Assembly (NCBI GenBank): GCA_018061265.1
Contig: JAGOUM010000026.1
Location: 1 to 37,500 of the forward strand
Direction: 5' to 3'
Source of the DNA: Rhodoferax sp.
GTDB lineage: Bacteria; Pseudomonadota; Gammaproteobacteria; Burkholderiales; Burkholderiaceae_C
DNA: 37,500 bases
Shown here: positions 9,736-17,931 of the stretch, piece by piece
Numbering within the stretch: position 1 is the first letter of the stretch
Layout of the letters: each line of letters begins with the position of its first letter
Program-made: the position numbers and the translations under genes
Notes under the pieces: generated by a model
Seen by the model: only the letters and a program-made list of their open reading frames with translations
The model's database searches: none
What the model was told of the DNA's origin: nothing

Positions 9736-10599
9736 ATGCGCCATCACCAAATCGCCGCCGACGACGGCGAACCATTGCACCTCTATCAAACGGGTAGTGG
9801 TACGCCCATATTGTTGTTACATGGCTGGACCACAAGTCACGCGGCTTGGTCGCCCTTGCTTTCGCCACTGACAAGTCAATCCGATGGCAAGGTGTGCCTG
9901 CTGCGCCCGGACGCGCGAGGTCACGGTGGGCATGTGCTGCAGGTCGACCCTGCGCCAAACCTGCGACGCCTGGCGCGCGACGTCATCAACCTGCTCGACC
10001 ATCTGAAGATCGAGCGGGTGGCGGCAGTCGGGCATTCGATGGGTGCACTGACACTGTGGCAGTGCATTCGAGACTTTGGTACGGCGCGGTTTTCGCATCT
10101 GGCGTTGATCGACCAGTCGCCCAAGCTGACGACCGATGCCAGTTGGCAGGGTGGCATCTATGGCGACTTCGACGCCGCACGCTCGCAGCGCTTCATTGCC
10201 GAGATGCACGTCGACTTTGCCGAGGCGGTTTTGCGCTTGAGTGCGTTGAGCCTGAACGACCGTGCCCGCGATACCTTCACACGCAACACTTCGGGCTGGC
10301 GTGCCGCGCGCATGGCGCTGGAAAGTTTCGATCCACCACCGTTGATCGCCATCTGGCAAAGCCTGGTGGCGGCTGACCTGCGCCAGGTGCTGCCCGATAT
10401 CGACGTGCCGACGCTTCTGGCCTATGGCAGTCAGAGCAACTTTTACACCGTGGCAACCGCACAGTATGTTGCACAGCATATTCCTCAGGCAAATTTGAGT
10501 CTTTACGAAGGAGCGGATCACTGCCCCCATTTGGCGCAACCCGATCGTTTTGCCGGTGAATTGCTGGCCATGTTGAACCCGCTGGACCGGCAAGGCTGA
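9736..10599 (+). CDS. Alpha/beta hydrolase
   Basis: A 287-residue cytosolic alpha/beta-fold hydrolase. The oxyanion-hole segment LLLHGWTTSHAAW (about 27-39), nucleophile elbow GHSMG (Ser101) and terminal GADHCPH (His262) are present. The acidic member of the triad is not obvious: the usual position after strand 7 reads AYGSQSNF with no Asp, so the acid may come from LIDQSP (about 126). The family includes esterases, haloperoxidase-like and C-C hydrolases; the substrate cannot be predicted. ATG 9736 begins MRHHQIAADDG. It is divergent from pyrC and converges on the LysR gene. Confidence 0.85.
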   Translation: MRHHQIAADDGEPLHLYQTGSGTPILLLHGWTTSHAAWSPLLSPLTSQSDGKVCLLRPDARGHGGHVLQVDPAPNLRRLARDVINLLDHLKIERVAAVGHSMGALTLWQCIRDFGTARFSHLALIDQSPKLTTDASWQGGIYGDFDAARSQRFIAEMHVDFAEAVLRLSALSLNDRARDTFTRNTSGWRAARMALESFDPPPLIAIWQSLVAADLRQVLPDIDVPTLLAYGSQSNFYTVATAQYVAQHIPQANLSLYEGADHCPHLAQPDRFAGELLAMLNPLDRQG

Positions 10600-10618
10600 A
10601 CAGTCCCGGATTTCCAGG

Positions 10619-11587
10619 TCAGCCCGTGGTGTCAGTGCCTTGCGCCAGCAAGTAGTCCCACAATGCTTGTGCGCTGCGCTTGGTTGGTTCACCCTGAGTG
10701 GCGACCGTTCTGGCAGTCTCGCGTTGGACCATGCGCTGGCGATAAACACGCACCTCCATGGTGATCTGTAAATCTTTCAGTTCAGGCGGAGCAGCACTCA
10801 CCAGGCGTCTGGCTCGCAGTTCCTTTTGGACCGCGCTGAATGGCAAAAATGCCACACCATGACCTTCAATCGCCATTGCCTTCAAGCCTTCGGCCATGTC
10901 AGTCTCATAGACCCGGTCAAAATGCACCGGCGCACTGCATCGCTTAAGAATCAGTTCCACCATTTGCCCCAAATAGGCACCTTGCGCGTAGGCCAGGTAA
11001 GGCAAAGGGCGACCGGGCTTGCCAGGCAACTGAAAAATTGGCTCGCCCTGTGCATCAGGGCGACTGTAGGGCGCAACCACCTCCTCGCCCAGACTGACCA
11101 TTTCGTAACGATCAACGTCGAGCTGATACGGCTGCGAGCTGTGATGGTAGGTGATCAGAAGGTCACAACTGCCCTCCACCAGGCGCATCACCGCATCATG
11201 CACGTTCAGCGCGATCAAGCGGCTTTTGATGGAACCAAATTTCTCCCGCAGGTCGGACACCCAGGCCGGAAAAAAAGTGAACGCCAGGGTGTGGGGTACC
11301 GCAAACTCAATCACATCCTGCGCTGCCGTGGCGTGCCCGCGCAACATGGCACGGGTGGTTTGTAAGGCGTGCAGCACTTCAAGCGCCTGCGCGTGCAAGG
11401 TCTCGCCAGCGGGTGTCAAACGGGTCGGGTAACTGCTGCGGTCGACCAGGTCGGCACCGGCCCAGGCTTCAAGCGACTGGATGCGACGCGACAGCGCAGG
11501 CTGCGTGACATGCCGCAGCAAGGCAGAGCGACTGAAACTGCGGGTCTCTGCCAGACTGACAAAGTCTTCAAGCCATTTGGTTTCCAT
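10619..11587 (-). CDS. LysR family transcriptional regulator
   Basis: A 322-residue regulator. The N-terminal winged helix-turn-helix (about 1-62) has the LysR signature FSRSALLRHVTQPALSRRIQ followed by LEAWAGADLVDR; the rest is the periplasmic-binding-protein-like effector domain. The DNA-binding part resembles the YhjC/HypT-type subgroup, but I would not name a target. ATG 11587 (METKWLEDF) is preferred to TTG 11599. It lies 12 bases behind the coupled pair of unknown genes, so it may be the last gene of that unit. Confidence 0.9.
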   Translation of the reverse strand: METKWLEDFVSLAETRSFSRSALLRHVTQPALSRRIQSLEAWAGADLVDRSSYPTRLTPAGETLHAQALEVLHALQTTRAMLRGHATAAQDVIEFAVPHTLAFTFFPAWVSDLREKFGSIKSRLIALNVHDAVMRLVEGSCDLLITYHHSSQPYQLDVDRYEMVSLGEEVVAPYSRPDAQGEPIFQLPGKPGRPLPYLAYAQGAYLGQMVELILKRCSAPVHFDRVYETDMAEGLKAMAIEGHGVAFLPFSAVQKELRARRLVSAAPPELKDLQITMEVRVYRQRMVQRETARTVATQGEPTKRSAQALWDYLLAQGTDTTG

Positions 11588-11599
11588 GAATTTTGCCAA

Positions 11600-11827
11600 T
11601 CAATCCCAGCGTTGGGTACAGGCGCGGATACGCTCGATGGTCTGGGCGATGGGTGCCTTGGCGGACACCTCCAGACCCAGGCTTCGGGCAATGTCGTTGA
11701 CACGCGCCGGGTTCAGTGGCAGTCCACCCGCGTCGATGGCCCTGAGCAGGTCCAGTGCCCGCTGGCGCTCAGGCACCTGCCGCCTTACGCCAAACAGACG
11801 ACGCAACCAGTTCAGCCAGCTGTGCAT
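11600..11827 (-). CDS. Small protein of unknown function, coupled to the upstream gene
   Basis: A 75-residue protein starting MHSWLNWLRRLFGVRR, basic and amphipathic at the N-terminus, then a helical region (RALDLLRAIDAGGLPLNPARVNDIARSLGL). Its ATG overlaps the stop of the preceding gene (TGATG at 11829-11825), which strongly suggests translational coupling and supports this as a real gene. I do not recognise the family. The N-terminal amphipathic helix could associate with the membrane, where its partner is anchored (inference). Confidence 0.65.
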   Translation of the reverse strand: MHSWLNWLRRLFGVRRQVPERQRALDLLRAIDAGGLPLNPARVNDIARSLGLEVSAKAPIAQTIERIRACTQRWD

Positions 11828-12438
11828 CAACCGGCGCACCCGACCAATTTGCAGTAAGCCTGCCGTGACTGCGGTGCCACCGAAGCCAGCACCTTGGGGT
11901 ACGGCGTTTTGTGGCGTGCCAGCAAACGTGCCGAGGCCACCAGTTTCGAGCGGCAGAACCAGTGGCAGCTGTGTTGCATCAATAACAGCTCGGCCATCAG
12001 CGTGAAAGATTTGTCTTTCGGCGATTCGGGGTGGGCACAGGTCGCCTGCGCAATGGCGTGGGCATGCAAGCTTAGCGCCCGGCGCATATCAAAAGTGTGG
12101 CTTGACAACCATTTGGCGGCGTAAGGCAGGGCAATGGGTAATTTGCTGACGCGCGCCAGTTCCGGCCTGACATCTGAAAACTCTTGTGCAAACGCGTTGA
12201 ACTGCTGACACAACTCGGTTTCGGCCGTACCCAGCATGCTCCAGATCGATGCCTGGCGCTGAGTGTCGGATTCACCAAGTGCACGCATATAGCCCTGAAT
12301 CAGGTTTTCCATCAGGTTCTCAATCTTGTAACGCGCAAGGTAGGTGCCCAGTAAACCAATGCGCCCGCGCTGCTCGCGCTGGTTGATGTTATTGACCACA
12401 AATGCCAGCGCCATGAGCAGCAGAAAATATTCAAACAA
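11827..12438 (-). CDS. Membrane-anchored protein of unknown function
   Basis: A 203-residue protein with one N-terminal hydrophobic segment (FEYFLLLMALAFVVNNI), probably a membrane anchor, followed by a soluble, largely helical region with several Cys and His (HSCHWFC at about 157-163) that do not form a recognisable metal motif. The start is TTG at 12438, supported by a perfect GGAGG five bases upstream. The stop overlaps the start of the next small gene. No family recognised. Confidence 0.65.
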   Translation of the reverse strand: MFEYFLLLMALAFVVNNINQREQRGRIGLLGTYLARYKIENLMENLIQGYMRALGESDTQRQASIWSMLGTAETELCQQFNAFAQEFSDVRPELARVSKLPIALPYAAKWLSSHTFDMRRALSLHAHAIAQATCAHPESPKDKSFTLMAELLLMQHSCHWFCRSKLVASARLLARHKTPYPKVLASVAPQSRQAYCKLVGCAG

Positions 12439-12505
12439 ATTGACCTCCAGCGTTTGTCTGAGATGTACAAATAGCTATATTTATCATAGCTGACAATGAA
12501 TCCAG

Positions 12506-13156
12506 CTACCAACCTACGCTGCGCTGCGCGGCCTGCAACTTCGCCTCACCCCAAGGCATTAAGCCGACCGGCGGCGCGGTTTCACCCTTGACCGTGGTGC
12601 CATCACCACCGCGTAGCAGCTCTGTGATGCCTTGCGGGTTCACCACATAAACACCCTTGCCGCCCAGCATCACCACATCGAGCGTGTCTCTGCCAGCGCC
12701 AAGCAAATCAAAGCCGCCCCATAACTCGGTGCCGCGCACACCGATGATGGCCACCGGGGTGCGTACCTGCCAACTGGACGCGGGCTGACCATTGGCAAGT
12801 TTGCCGGTAATGGCACGAAACACGCCTTTGAGCAAAGAAAACCGGCTGTCGGCCGCCTGCGCCGTGCTGCCGGCGACCTGCTCGATCACAAACTCGGTGC
12901 GCTCCCCCAGGGTCAGGACGCTGCCGTCTTTCATGCGCGCCTCAAGTCGGGCGTCGGGCCCGGTGCTCAAGCGTTGACCCAAGAACAGCGCATTGCCCAG
13001 CGCCAGCGTCTGCGCCTTGGCGTCCACCAGCGCCTGCACCTCGCCGCGCACGCGCGTGACATAGCCTGCGGCGGTCGCCTGCGCTTGGGCTAGCGGGGTG
13101 GCCAGACCGAGCAAAAGGGCGGCGAGCACGGTGAATAAGGTTCGCAGCAGTTTCAT
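12506..13156 (-). CDS. Exported FecR-domain protein
   Basis: A 216-residue periplasmic protein with signal peptide (MKLLRTLFTVLAALLLGLA... cleaved after AQA) and a FecR-like domain: GEVQAL, then RLSTGPDARLEARMKDGSVLTLG and the core WQVRTPVAIIGVRGTE, all typical of FecR domains. Unlike the siderophore-signalling FecR it has no N-terminal cytosolic region, so it does not regulate a sigma factor in the usual way. Members of this exported type commonly sit beside CHASE2-cyclase genes, as here: it starts 17 bases past the cyclase stop and is likely co-transcribed. Confidence 0.85.
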   Translation of the reverse strand: MKLLRTLFTVLAALLLGLATPLAQAQATAAGYVTRVRGEVQALVDAKAQTLALGNALFLGQRLSTGPDARLEARMKDGSVLTLGERTEFVIEQVAGSTAQAADSRFSLLKGVFRAITGKLANGQPASSWQVRTPVAIIGVRGTELWGGFDLLGAGRDTLDVVMLGGKGVYVVNPQGITELLRGGDGTTVKGETAPPVGLMPWGEAKLQAAQRSVGW

Positions 13157-13173
13157 GGCAATTGCCTCCGGGA

Positions 13174-15414
13174 TTACTTTTCAGTGAGGTTGCACACGCC
13201 GTCCCATTCCGGGCCTGGCGGGTCGCACTGTAACGCGTCGATACGCGCCAAATACAGCGAATATAAGTGCTCTTGTGGCCAGGCTTGTATAAGCGTCGCA
13301 AAAGCAAGCTGCGCCGACGGCCACTGTTTCGCCCGAAACAAGGCCAGCGCCCGAGCGTACTCGGCCAATTCCTGCTGCCTCTGGGCATCCAGATCGCCCA
13401 GTAGTGCCAGCGGCTCAAACAGTGTGACCGGCTGCGCACGGCCCTTGACGCGTACCCGGTCGAGCTCGCGACAGACGATCTCGGGCACCGCAGCGCGGGT
13501 AGTTTCGCTGATCACAATGGTGGCGCGGTACTGCTTGGCTGCGCCTTCCAGGCGCGAGGCGAGGTTCACCGCGTCACCCAGCACGGTGTAAGCCATGCGG
13601 AATTCCGAGCCCATGTTGCCGACATTCATCGCCCCGGTATTGACGCCAATGCGCATGCGCAAAGGTGGCCAGCCATGCACTTGCAGCTCCGGCTGTAGCG
13701 CCGCGAGTCGCGCTTTCATGGCCAGCGCGGCCAGCACCGCGTGGCGGGCATGATCGGCATCGGCCAAGGGCGCACCCCAAAAGGCCATGATGGCGTCACC
13801 TATGTACTTGTCGACTGTGCCTCGCTGTGAATGAATCACTTGGGTCAGCGGTGTCAGTACAAACTGCATCAGCTGCGTGAGCTGCTGAGGCGTGAGCCCT
13901 TCGCTGACGCTGGTGAAGTCGGCCAAGTCAGAAAACAACACCGTCATCTCGCGGCTCTCGCCACCGAGCGCAAAGTTGGCGGGCTTCTTGCTCATTTCGG
14001 CCACAAGGTCAGGCGGCACATACTGACCAAAGACCTGCGCCAGACGCTGCTCGCGCCGGTTTTGCACAAAGTAGCCGTAGCTGCTGTGCATCAGGTACAG
14101 GAGCAATATCAGCACCAGACTCGGTGCAAGCGGGATCACATGGTTGTGGACCTGCCAGACAAAGAGATTGAACCCGATCACCGCGACTGCCAGGGTCAGC
14201 GTCGCCAACAGCGCGCGCAGCGGCGGCAACCAGCCTAGCCCGGTGCTCAGCACGCCAATTAGTACCAGCAGCGCAACCTCAAGCCCGACGGTGTAACCCG
14301 TGCGATCTTTGATGCGACCATCGAGCACGCCCGCAATCAGCGTGGCGTTGATTTCGACACCGGGGTAAATGTTTTGCACCGGTGTGGCGCGCAAGTCCAT
14401 CAGACCTGGCGCGGTGGATCCGAGCAGCACGATGGCACCTTTGAGCAACTTCGGATCGGCCGTGCGCCGCAGTACATGGCTTGCCGAGACATACGGAAAA
14501 CTGCCCTGCGGTCCCAGGTAGGGCAAGAGCGAGGCGCCTTGATCATCGACCGGTATTTCGATCGTCCCGACCCGCACGGACTCAACCTGCTGCCCGCCAG
14601 AACTGCCCGCGGCAGCGTAGCCCGCGGCGCTAACGAACTCGAGCGGCGGCTGCCCCAGCAAAGTGCGCACAACTGCCAGACCCAATTGTTCGTATAGCTG
14701 GTTGTTGTAGGTCTTGAGCAGCGGCAGCCGTCGAAACAGGCCATCATCGTCGACCAAGTCACTGCTAAAAAAACCACCACTCCGTGCCCCGGCTTGCAGC
14801 GCGGCCAGGTTGGCGCCATAGCCCGTCACACTGCCAAAAGGGTTAGCAGCACGCCCAAGCTGCTGTAGCGTGGCCGCGGGTGCTGGCAACTGTCCAAACT
14901 GCATGTGCGCATCAGGTTGTGCTTCGCTAGTAAAGTAGTAGCCAATCACAATCGGTCTGCCGCGCAGGCTGGCGGCAAACGCCGCGTCACCATCGGTTTG
15001 CGCACGTACAGTTGTCCAGTGTTGTTGGAACTGCGCGTTGTCACGCAGCGGACCCAGGGCGAGCTGATCTACCGCCTGAAGCGTCAAATCGCGCGGCGAC
15101 TTGTCGAACAGCACGTCAAAGCCCAGTACGCCCACCTGGTAATGGTCAAACAACGTATCCACCAGTTGCGCCACTTGCTGACGCGGCCACGGCCAGGGGC
15201 CTTTGCGCTGCAGGCTGGCCTCGTCCAGATCAACAATGACGATGCGCGAGTCAACAGTTTCGGGCATTGTCAGACGCAACCGCGCGTCGTAGGCCAATTG
15301 CTCCAGCCGATTGAGCAGGGGCAGTGACAGGTCGCCGCTGACGTGCAACAGTAGAAGAACCACCAGCGCCAGACTCAGTGCGGTTCGCAGCAAGACGTAC
15401 AGGGCGTGGGGCAT
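13174..15414 (-). CDS. CHASE2-domain class III adenylate/guanylate cyclase
   Basis: A 746-residue receptor-type nucleotide cyclase. An N-terminal TM helix (about 8-25) leads to a periplasmic CHASE2 domain (about 30-370), then three TM helices (about 375-395, 402-421, 427-446), and a cytosolic class III cyclase domain (about 485-665). Both metal-binding Asp are visible (Asp496 in FSDLADFTS, Asp540 in DKYIGDAIMAFWGAP), as are Lys536 and the VLGDAVNLASRLE block with Asp614, Asn617 and Arg621; Lys/Asp fits ATP rather than GTP, so cAMP is the likely product. A TPR-like tail (675-746) follows. The start codon is flanked by a CAGTTGG/CCAACTG inverted repeat (15417-15446). Confidence 0.92.
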   Translation of the reverse strand: MPHALYVLLRTALSLALVVLLLLHVSGDLSLPLLNRLEQLAYDARLRLTMPETVDSRIVIVDLDEASLQRKGPWPWPRQQVAQLVDTLFDHYQVGVLGFDVLFDKSPRDLTLQAVDQLALGPLRDNAQFQQHWTTVRAQTDGDAAFAASLRGRPIVIGYYFTSEAQPDAHMQFGQLPAPAATLQQLGRAANPFGSVTGYGANLAALQAGARSGGFFSSDLVDDDGLFRRLPLLKTYNNQLYEQLGLAVVRTLLGQPPLEFVSAAGYAAAGSSGGQQVESVRVGTIEIPVDDQGASLLPYLGPQGSFPYVSASHVLRRTADPKLLKGAIVLLGSTAPGLMDLRATPVQNIYPGVEINATLIAGVLDGRIKDRTGYTVGLEVALLVLIGVLSTGLGWLPPLRALLATLTLAVAVIGFNLFVWQVHNHVIPLAPSLVLILLLYLMHSSYGYFVQNRREQRLAQVFGQYVPPDLVAEMSKKPANFALGGESREMTVLFSDLADFTSVSEGLTPQQLTQLMQFVLTPLTQVIHSQRGTVDKYIGDAIMAFWGAPLADADHARHAVLAALAMKARLAALQPELQVHGWPPLRMRIGVNTGAMNVGNMGSEFRMAYTVLGDAVNLASRLEGAAKQYRATIVISETTRAAVPEIVCRELDRVRVKGRAQPVTLFEPLALLGDLDAQRQQELAEYARALALFRAKQWPSAQLAFATLIQAWPQEHLYSLYLARIDALQCDPPGPEWDGVCNLTEK

Positions 15415-15494
15415 GGCAGTTGGGGCTCAGCGGTGAATGCCAACTGGCGCGGACGCAGGCGATCTCGAGCACCGACAACTGCCACAAATAATGT

Positions 15495-15528
15495 AGCTAT
15501 CTGCGCTTTCTAAATAAGGGCTAGAAGC
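15495..15528 (+). repeat. 34-base dispersed palindromic repeat, copy 2
   Basis: Lies between the ABC exporter gene end and the cyclase start. It begins AGCTATCTGCGC and ends ATAAGGGCTAGAAGC; same length and boxes as the other copies. The flank is A-rich. Confidence 0.75.
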
Positions 15529-15542
15529 ATAAAACATACAGA

Positions 15543-17402
15543 TTACTCAGAGCTTTGCTGCAGCGCCCACATCTGCGCATAGCGCCCGTTGGCCGCAAGC
15601 AGCGCCGCATGGGTGCCGCGCTCCAGAATGCGCCCGGCTTCCATCACCAGAATTTCATGCGCCTCCACCACGGTCGAGAGGCGGTGCGCGATTACCAGCG
15701 TGGTTTTGTTTTGCGCCACACTTTGCAACTCGGCCTGGATGGCGCGCTCGTTGGCTGAGTCGAGCGCTGACGTGGCCTCGTCAAAAATCAGGATTGGCGG
15801 GTCTTTCAGCAAGGTCCGCGCAATGGCCACACGCTGTTTTTCGCCGCCCGAAAGCTTCAGACCGCGCTCGCCCACCAGGGTGTCGTAGCCCTTGGGTGTG
15901 CTGACAATGAAGTTGTGAATATGGGCCGACTGCGCCGCCTCGACCACCTGCGCGTGTGTCGCGCCGGGTTTGCCGTAGGCAATGTTGTACTCCACGGTGT
16001 CGTTAAACAGCACGGTGTCTTGCGGCACGATGCCAATCACGGCACGCACGCTTGCCTGGGTGACCTGGCTGATGTCTTGCCCGTTGAGCAGAATCCGGCC
16101 GCGCTGCACGTCGTAAAAGCGGTACAGCAGGCGAGCCAGGGTTGATTTACCCGAGCCCGACGGCCCCACCACCGCCACCGTTTTGCCCGCCGGGATATCA
16201 AAGCTGATGTCGTGCAGGATGGCGCGATCGGGGTCGTAGGCGAAGCTGACGTGGTCAAACCTGACGCTGGCCGCGCCCTCACCCTTGCGGCTTGACGGCA
16301 CCAGATCCAGTGCCGGCGCACCCGGCACATCCGCCACCTCACAGCGCCGGTCGAGCAGCGCAAACATCTTCTCCAGCTCCACCAGGCTTTGCTTGATGGA
16401 TCGGTACAGCACGCCCAGAAAACCCAGCGGAATGTAGAGTTGAATCATGAAGGCATTGACCATCACCAAATCGCCCAGCGTCATGCGACCATCTACCACC
16501 CCTTGTGTAGCACGCCAAAGCATGGCCACCAGCCCTACCGCGATGATGAGCTGTTGCCCCGTATTGAGCAGGCTCAGGCTGGTCTGGCTCTTGATGGCCG
16601 CGCTGCGGTAACGCTGCAGGCTGGTGTCGTAACGCTGCGCCTCAAATGCTTCATTGTTGAAATACTTGACGGTTTCGTAGTTCAGCAGCGCATCAATCGC
16701 GTGGCTTTGGGCCACGGACTCAAGCTCGTTCATCTGCTTGATGAAGTGGGTGCGCCACTCGGTGATGGCAATGGTGAAGCCAATGTAGAGCACCAGTGCG
16801 GTGATAGCGATGCCGGCAAACCAGCCATCAAACTTGACCGCCAGCAGCGACAGCACCACCACCACCTCGATCAGCGTGGGCAGAATGTTGTAAAGCGAGT
16901 AACTGATGAGCGAGCGCATGGCGCGCGTGCCGCGCTCGATATCGCGCGAGACGCCGCCGGTCTGGCGTTCAAGGTGAAACCGCAGGCTCAGGGCGTGCAA
17001 ATGGCCAAACACCTGGAGACTGATGGCTCGCGACGCGCCTTCGGTGGCCTTTGAAAACACCAGTTCCCGCAACTCGGTCAGCACCGTGCTCGACAAGCGC
17101 AGTAAGCCGTAGGCCACCAGCAGCCCCAGCGGCACCACCAGCAGCGCCTGCGCATTGATGCCGCCCTTGGGATTCATCGTGTCAACCAGGTCTTTGAGCA
17201 GCAGCGGTACACCCACATTGGCCAGTTTGGCACCCACCATGAAGCCCATGGCCAGCAGCACCCGCCACTTGTATTGCCACAGATAGGGAAACAGACGCTT
17301 GAGGGTGGGCCAGTCCGAGCGCGATTCAGCCACCGTTGCAGGCACGGTTACCTGAGCGGTGGCAAAGGGATCGGACGTGGTGGTTCCGCCAGGGTGGCGC
17401 AT
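15543..17402 (-). CDS. ATM1/HMT1-type ABC exporter (fused permease and ATPase)
   Basis: A half-transporter of 619 residues: six-helix exporter membrane domain (about 30-340) followed by the nucleotide-binding domain with Walker A GPSGSGKST (about 412), signature LSGGEKQR (about 515), Walker B ILIFDEATSALD (about 537) and the switch His in VIAHRLST. The membrane domain carries NYETVKYFNNEAFEAQRYD, characteristic of the ATM1/HMT1 group that exports glutathione-linked sulfur or metal conjugates. It would work as a homodimer in the inner membrane. ATG 17402 (MRHPGGTTT) is favoured; a TTG at 17411 adds three residues. Divergent from yciA with only 41 bases between starts, so promoters overlap. Confidence 0.9.
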   Translation of the reverse strand: MRHPGGTTTSDPFATAQVTVPATVAESRSDWPTLKRLFPYLWQYKWRVLLAMGFMVGAKLANVGVPLLLKDLVDTMNPKGGINAQALLVVPLGLLVAYGLLRLSSTVLTELRELVFSKATEGASRAISLQVFGHLHALSLRFHLERQTGGVSRDIERGTRAMRSLISYSLYNILPTLIEVVVVLSLLAVKFDGWFAGIAITALVLYIGFTIAITEWRTHFIKQMNELESVAQSHAIDALLNYETVKYFNNEAFEAQRYDTSLQRYRSAAIKSQTSLSLLNTGQQLIIAVGLVAMLWRATQGVVDGRMTLGDLVMVNAFMIQLYIPLGFLGVLYRSIKQSLVELEKMFALLDRRCEVADVPGAPALDLVPSSRKGEGAASVRFDHVSFAYDPDRAILHDISFDIPAGKTVAVVGPSGSGKSTLARLLYRFYDVQRGRILLNGQDISQVTQASVRAVIGIVPQDTVLFNDTVEYNIAYGKPGATHAQVVEAAQSAHIHNFIVSTPKGYDTLVGERGLKLSGGEKQRVAIARTLLKDPPILIFDEATSALDSANERAIQAELQSVAQNKTTLVIAHRLSTVVEAHEILVMEAGRILERGTHAALLAANGRYAQMWALQQSSE

Positions 17403-17443
17403 GGGTGACAATCTCGCAACTAGAACTTTGCCCGATTGTGCCC

Positions 17444-17896
17444 ATGTCTGCCACCCCCAGCCCCGAAGTCAACAACAATCCCGGTAGCGCCGACGCTCGG
17501 CCATGGGTGGATCTGCCCACCGACGAGGAGCTGGTGCTCAAAGTCATCCCGATGCCGCGCGACTGCAACCAGAACGGCGACATTTTTGGCGGTTGGGTCA
17601 TGGCGCAGGTCGACTTGGCAGGCGCAGTGATCCCGGCTCGCTACGCTGGCGGACGTATGGCCACGGTGGCGGTGAACGAGTTCATCTTCAAGCAACCGGT
17701 GCGAGTGGGCGACATCCTGTCGTTCTACTCCAAACTGGTGCGAATTGGCCGCACCTCGATCACCGTCAAGGTGGAGGTTTATGCCGAGCGTTTTCGCGCT
17801 CAGGGCAAATACATCAAGGTCACCGAAGCGTCGGTGACCTATGTGGCGCTGGACGAGCAGGGACGCCCGCGCGAAGTCCCCAGAGTCTCGGGTTAA
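17444..17896 (+). CDS. yciA: Acyl-CoA thioesterase YciA
   Basis: A hotdog-fold hydrolase of acyl-CoA esters. The core NQNGDIFGGWVMAQVDLAG contains the catalytic Asp and GGW of the YciA/BACH group; VNEFIFKQPVRVGDILSFY and TSITVKVEV follow in family order, with KYIKVTEASVTYVALD at the end. ATG 17444 (MSATPSPEV) gives 150 residues; the longer frame from 17336 runs through the divergent promoter and is rejected. YciA acts on a broad range of CoA thioesters and is thought to control CoA and acyl-CoA pools. Confidence 0.9.
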   Translation: MSATPSPEVNNNPGSADARPWVDLPTDEELVLKVIPMPRDCNQNGDIFGGWVMAQVDLAGAVIPARYAGGRMATVAVNEFIFKQPVRVGDILSFYSKLVRIGRTSITVKVEVYAERFRAQGKYIKVTEASVTYVALDEQGRPREVPRVSG

Positions 17897-17931
17897 AGTG
17901 CATCCTGTCGCGAGGCGAAGCAGTCCGAACC

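Noticed and set aside
12473-12491. AGCTAT...ATAGCT near the FecR gene end as another copy of the 34-base repeat
   Set aside because: Only the first six bases and the flank agree; the GCGCTA box and spacing are missing. It is at most a decayed copy.
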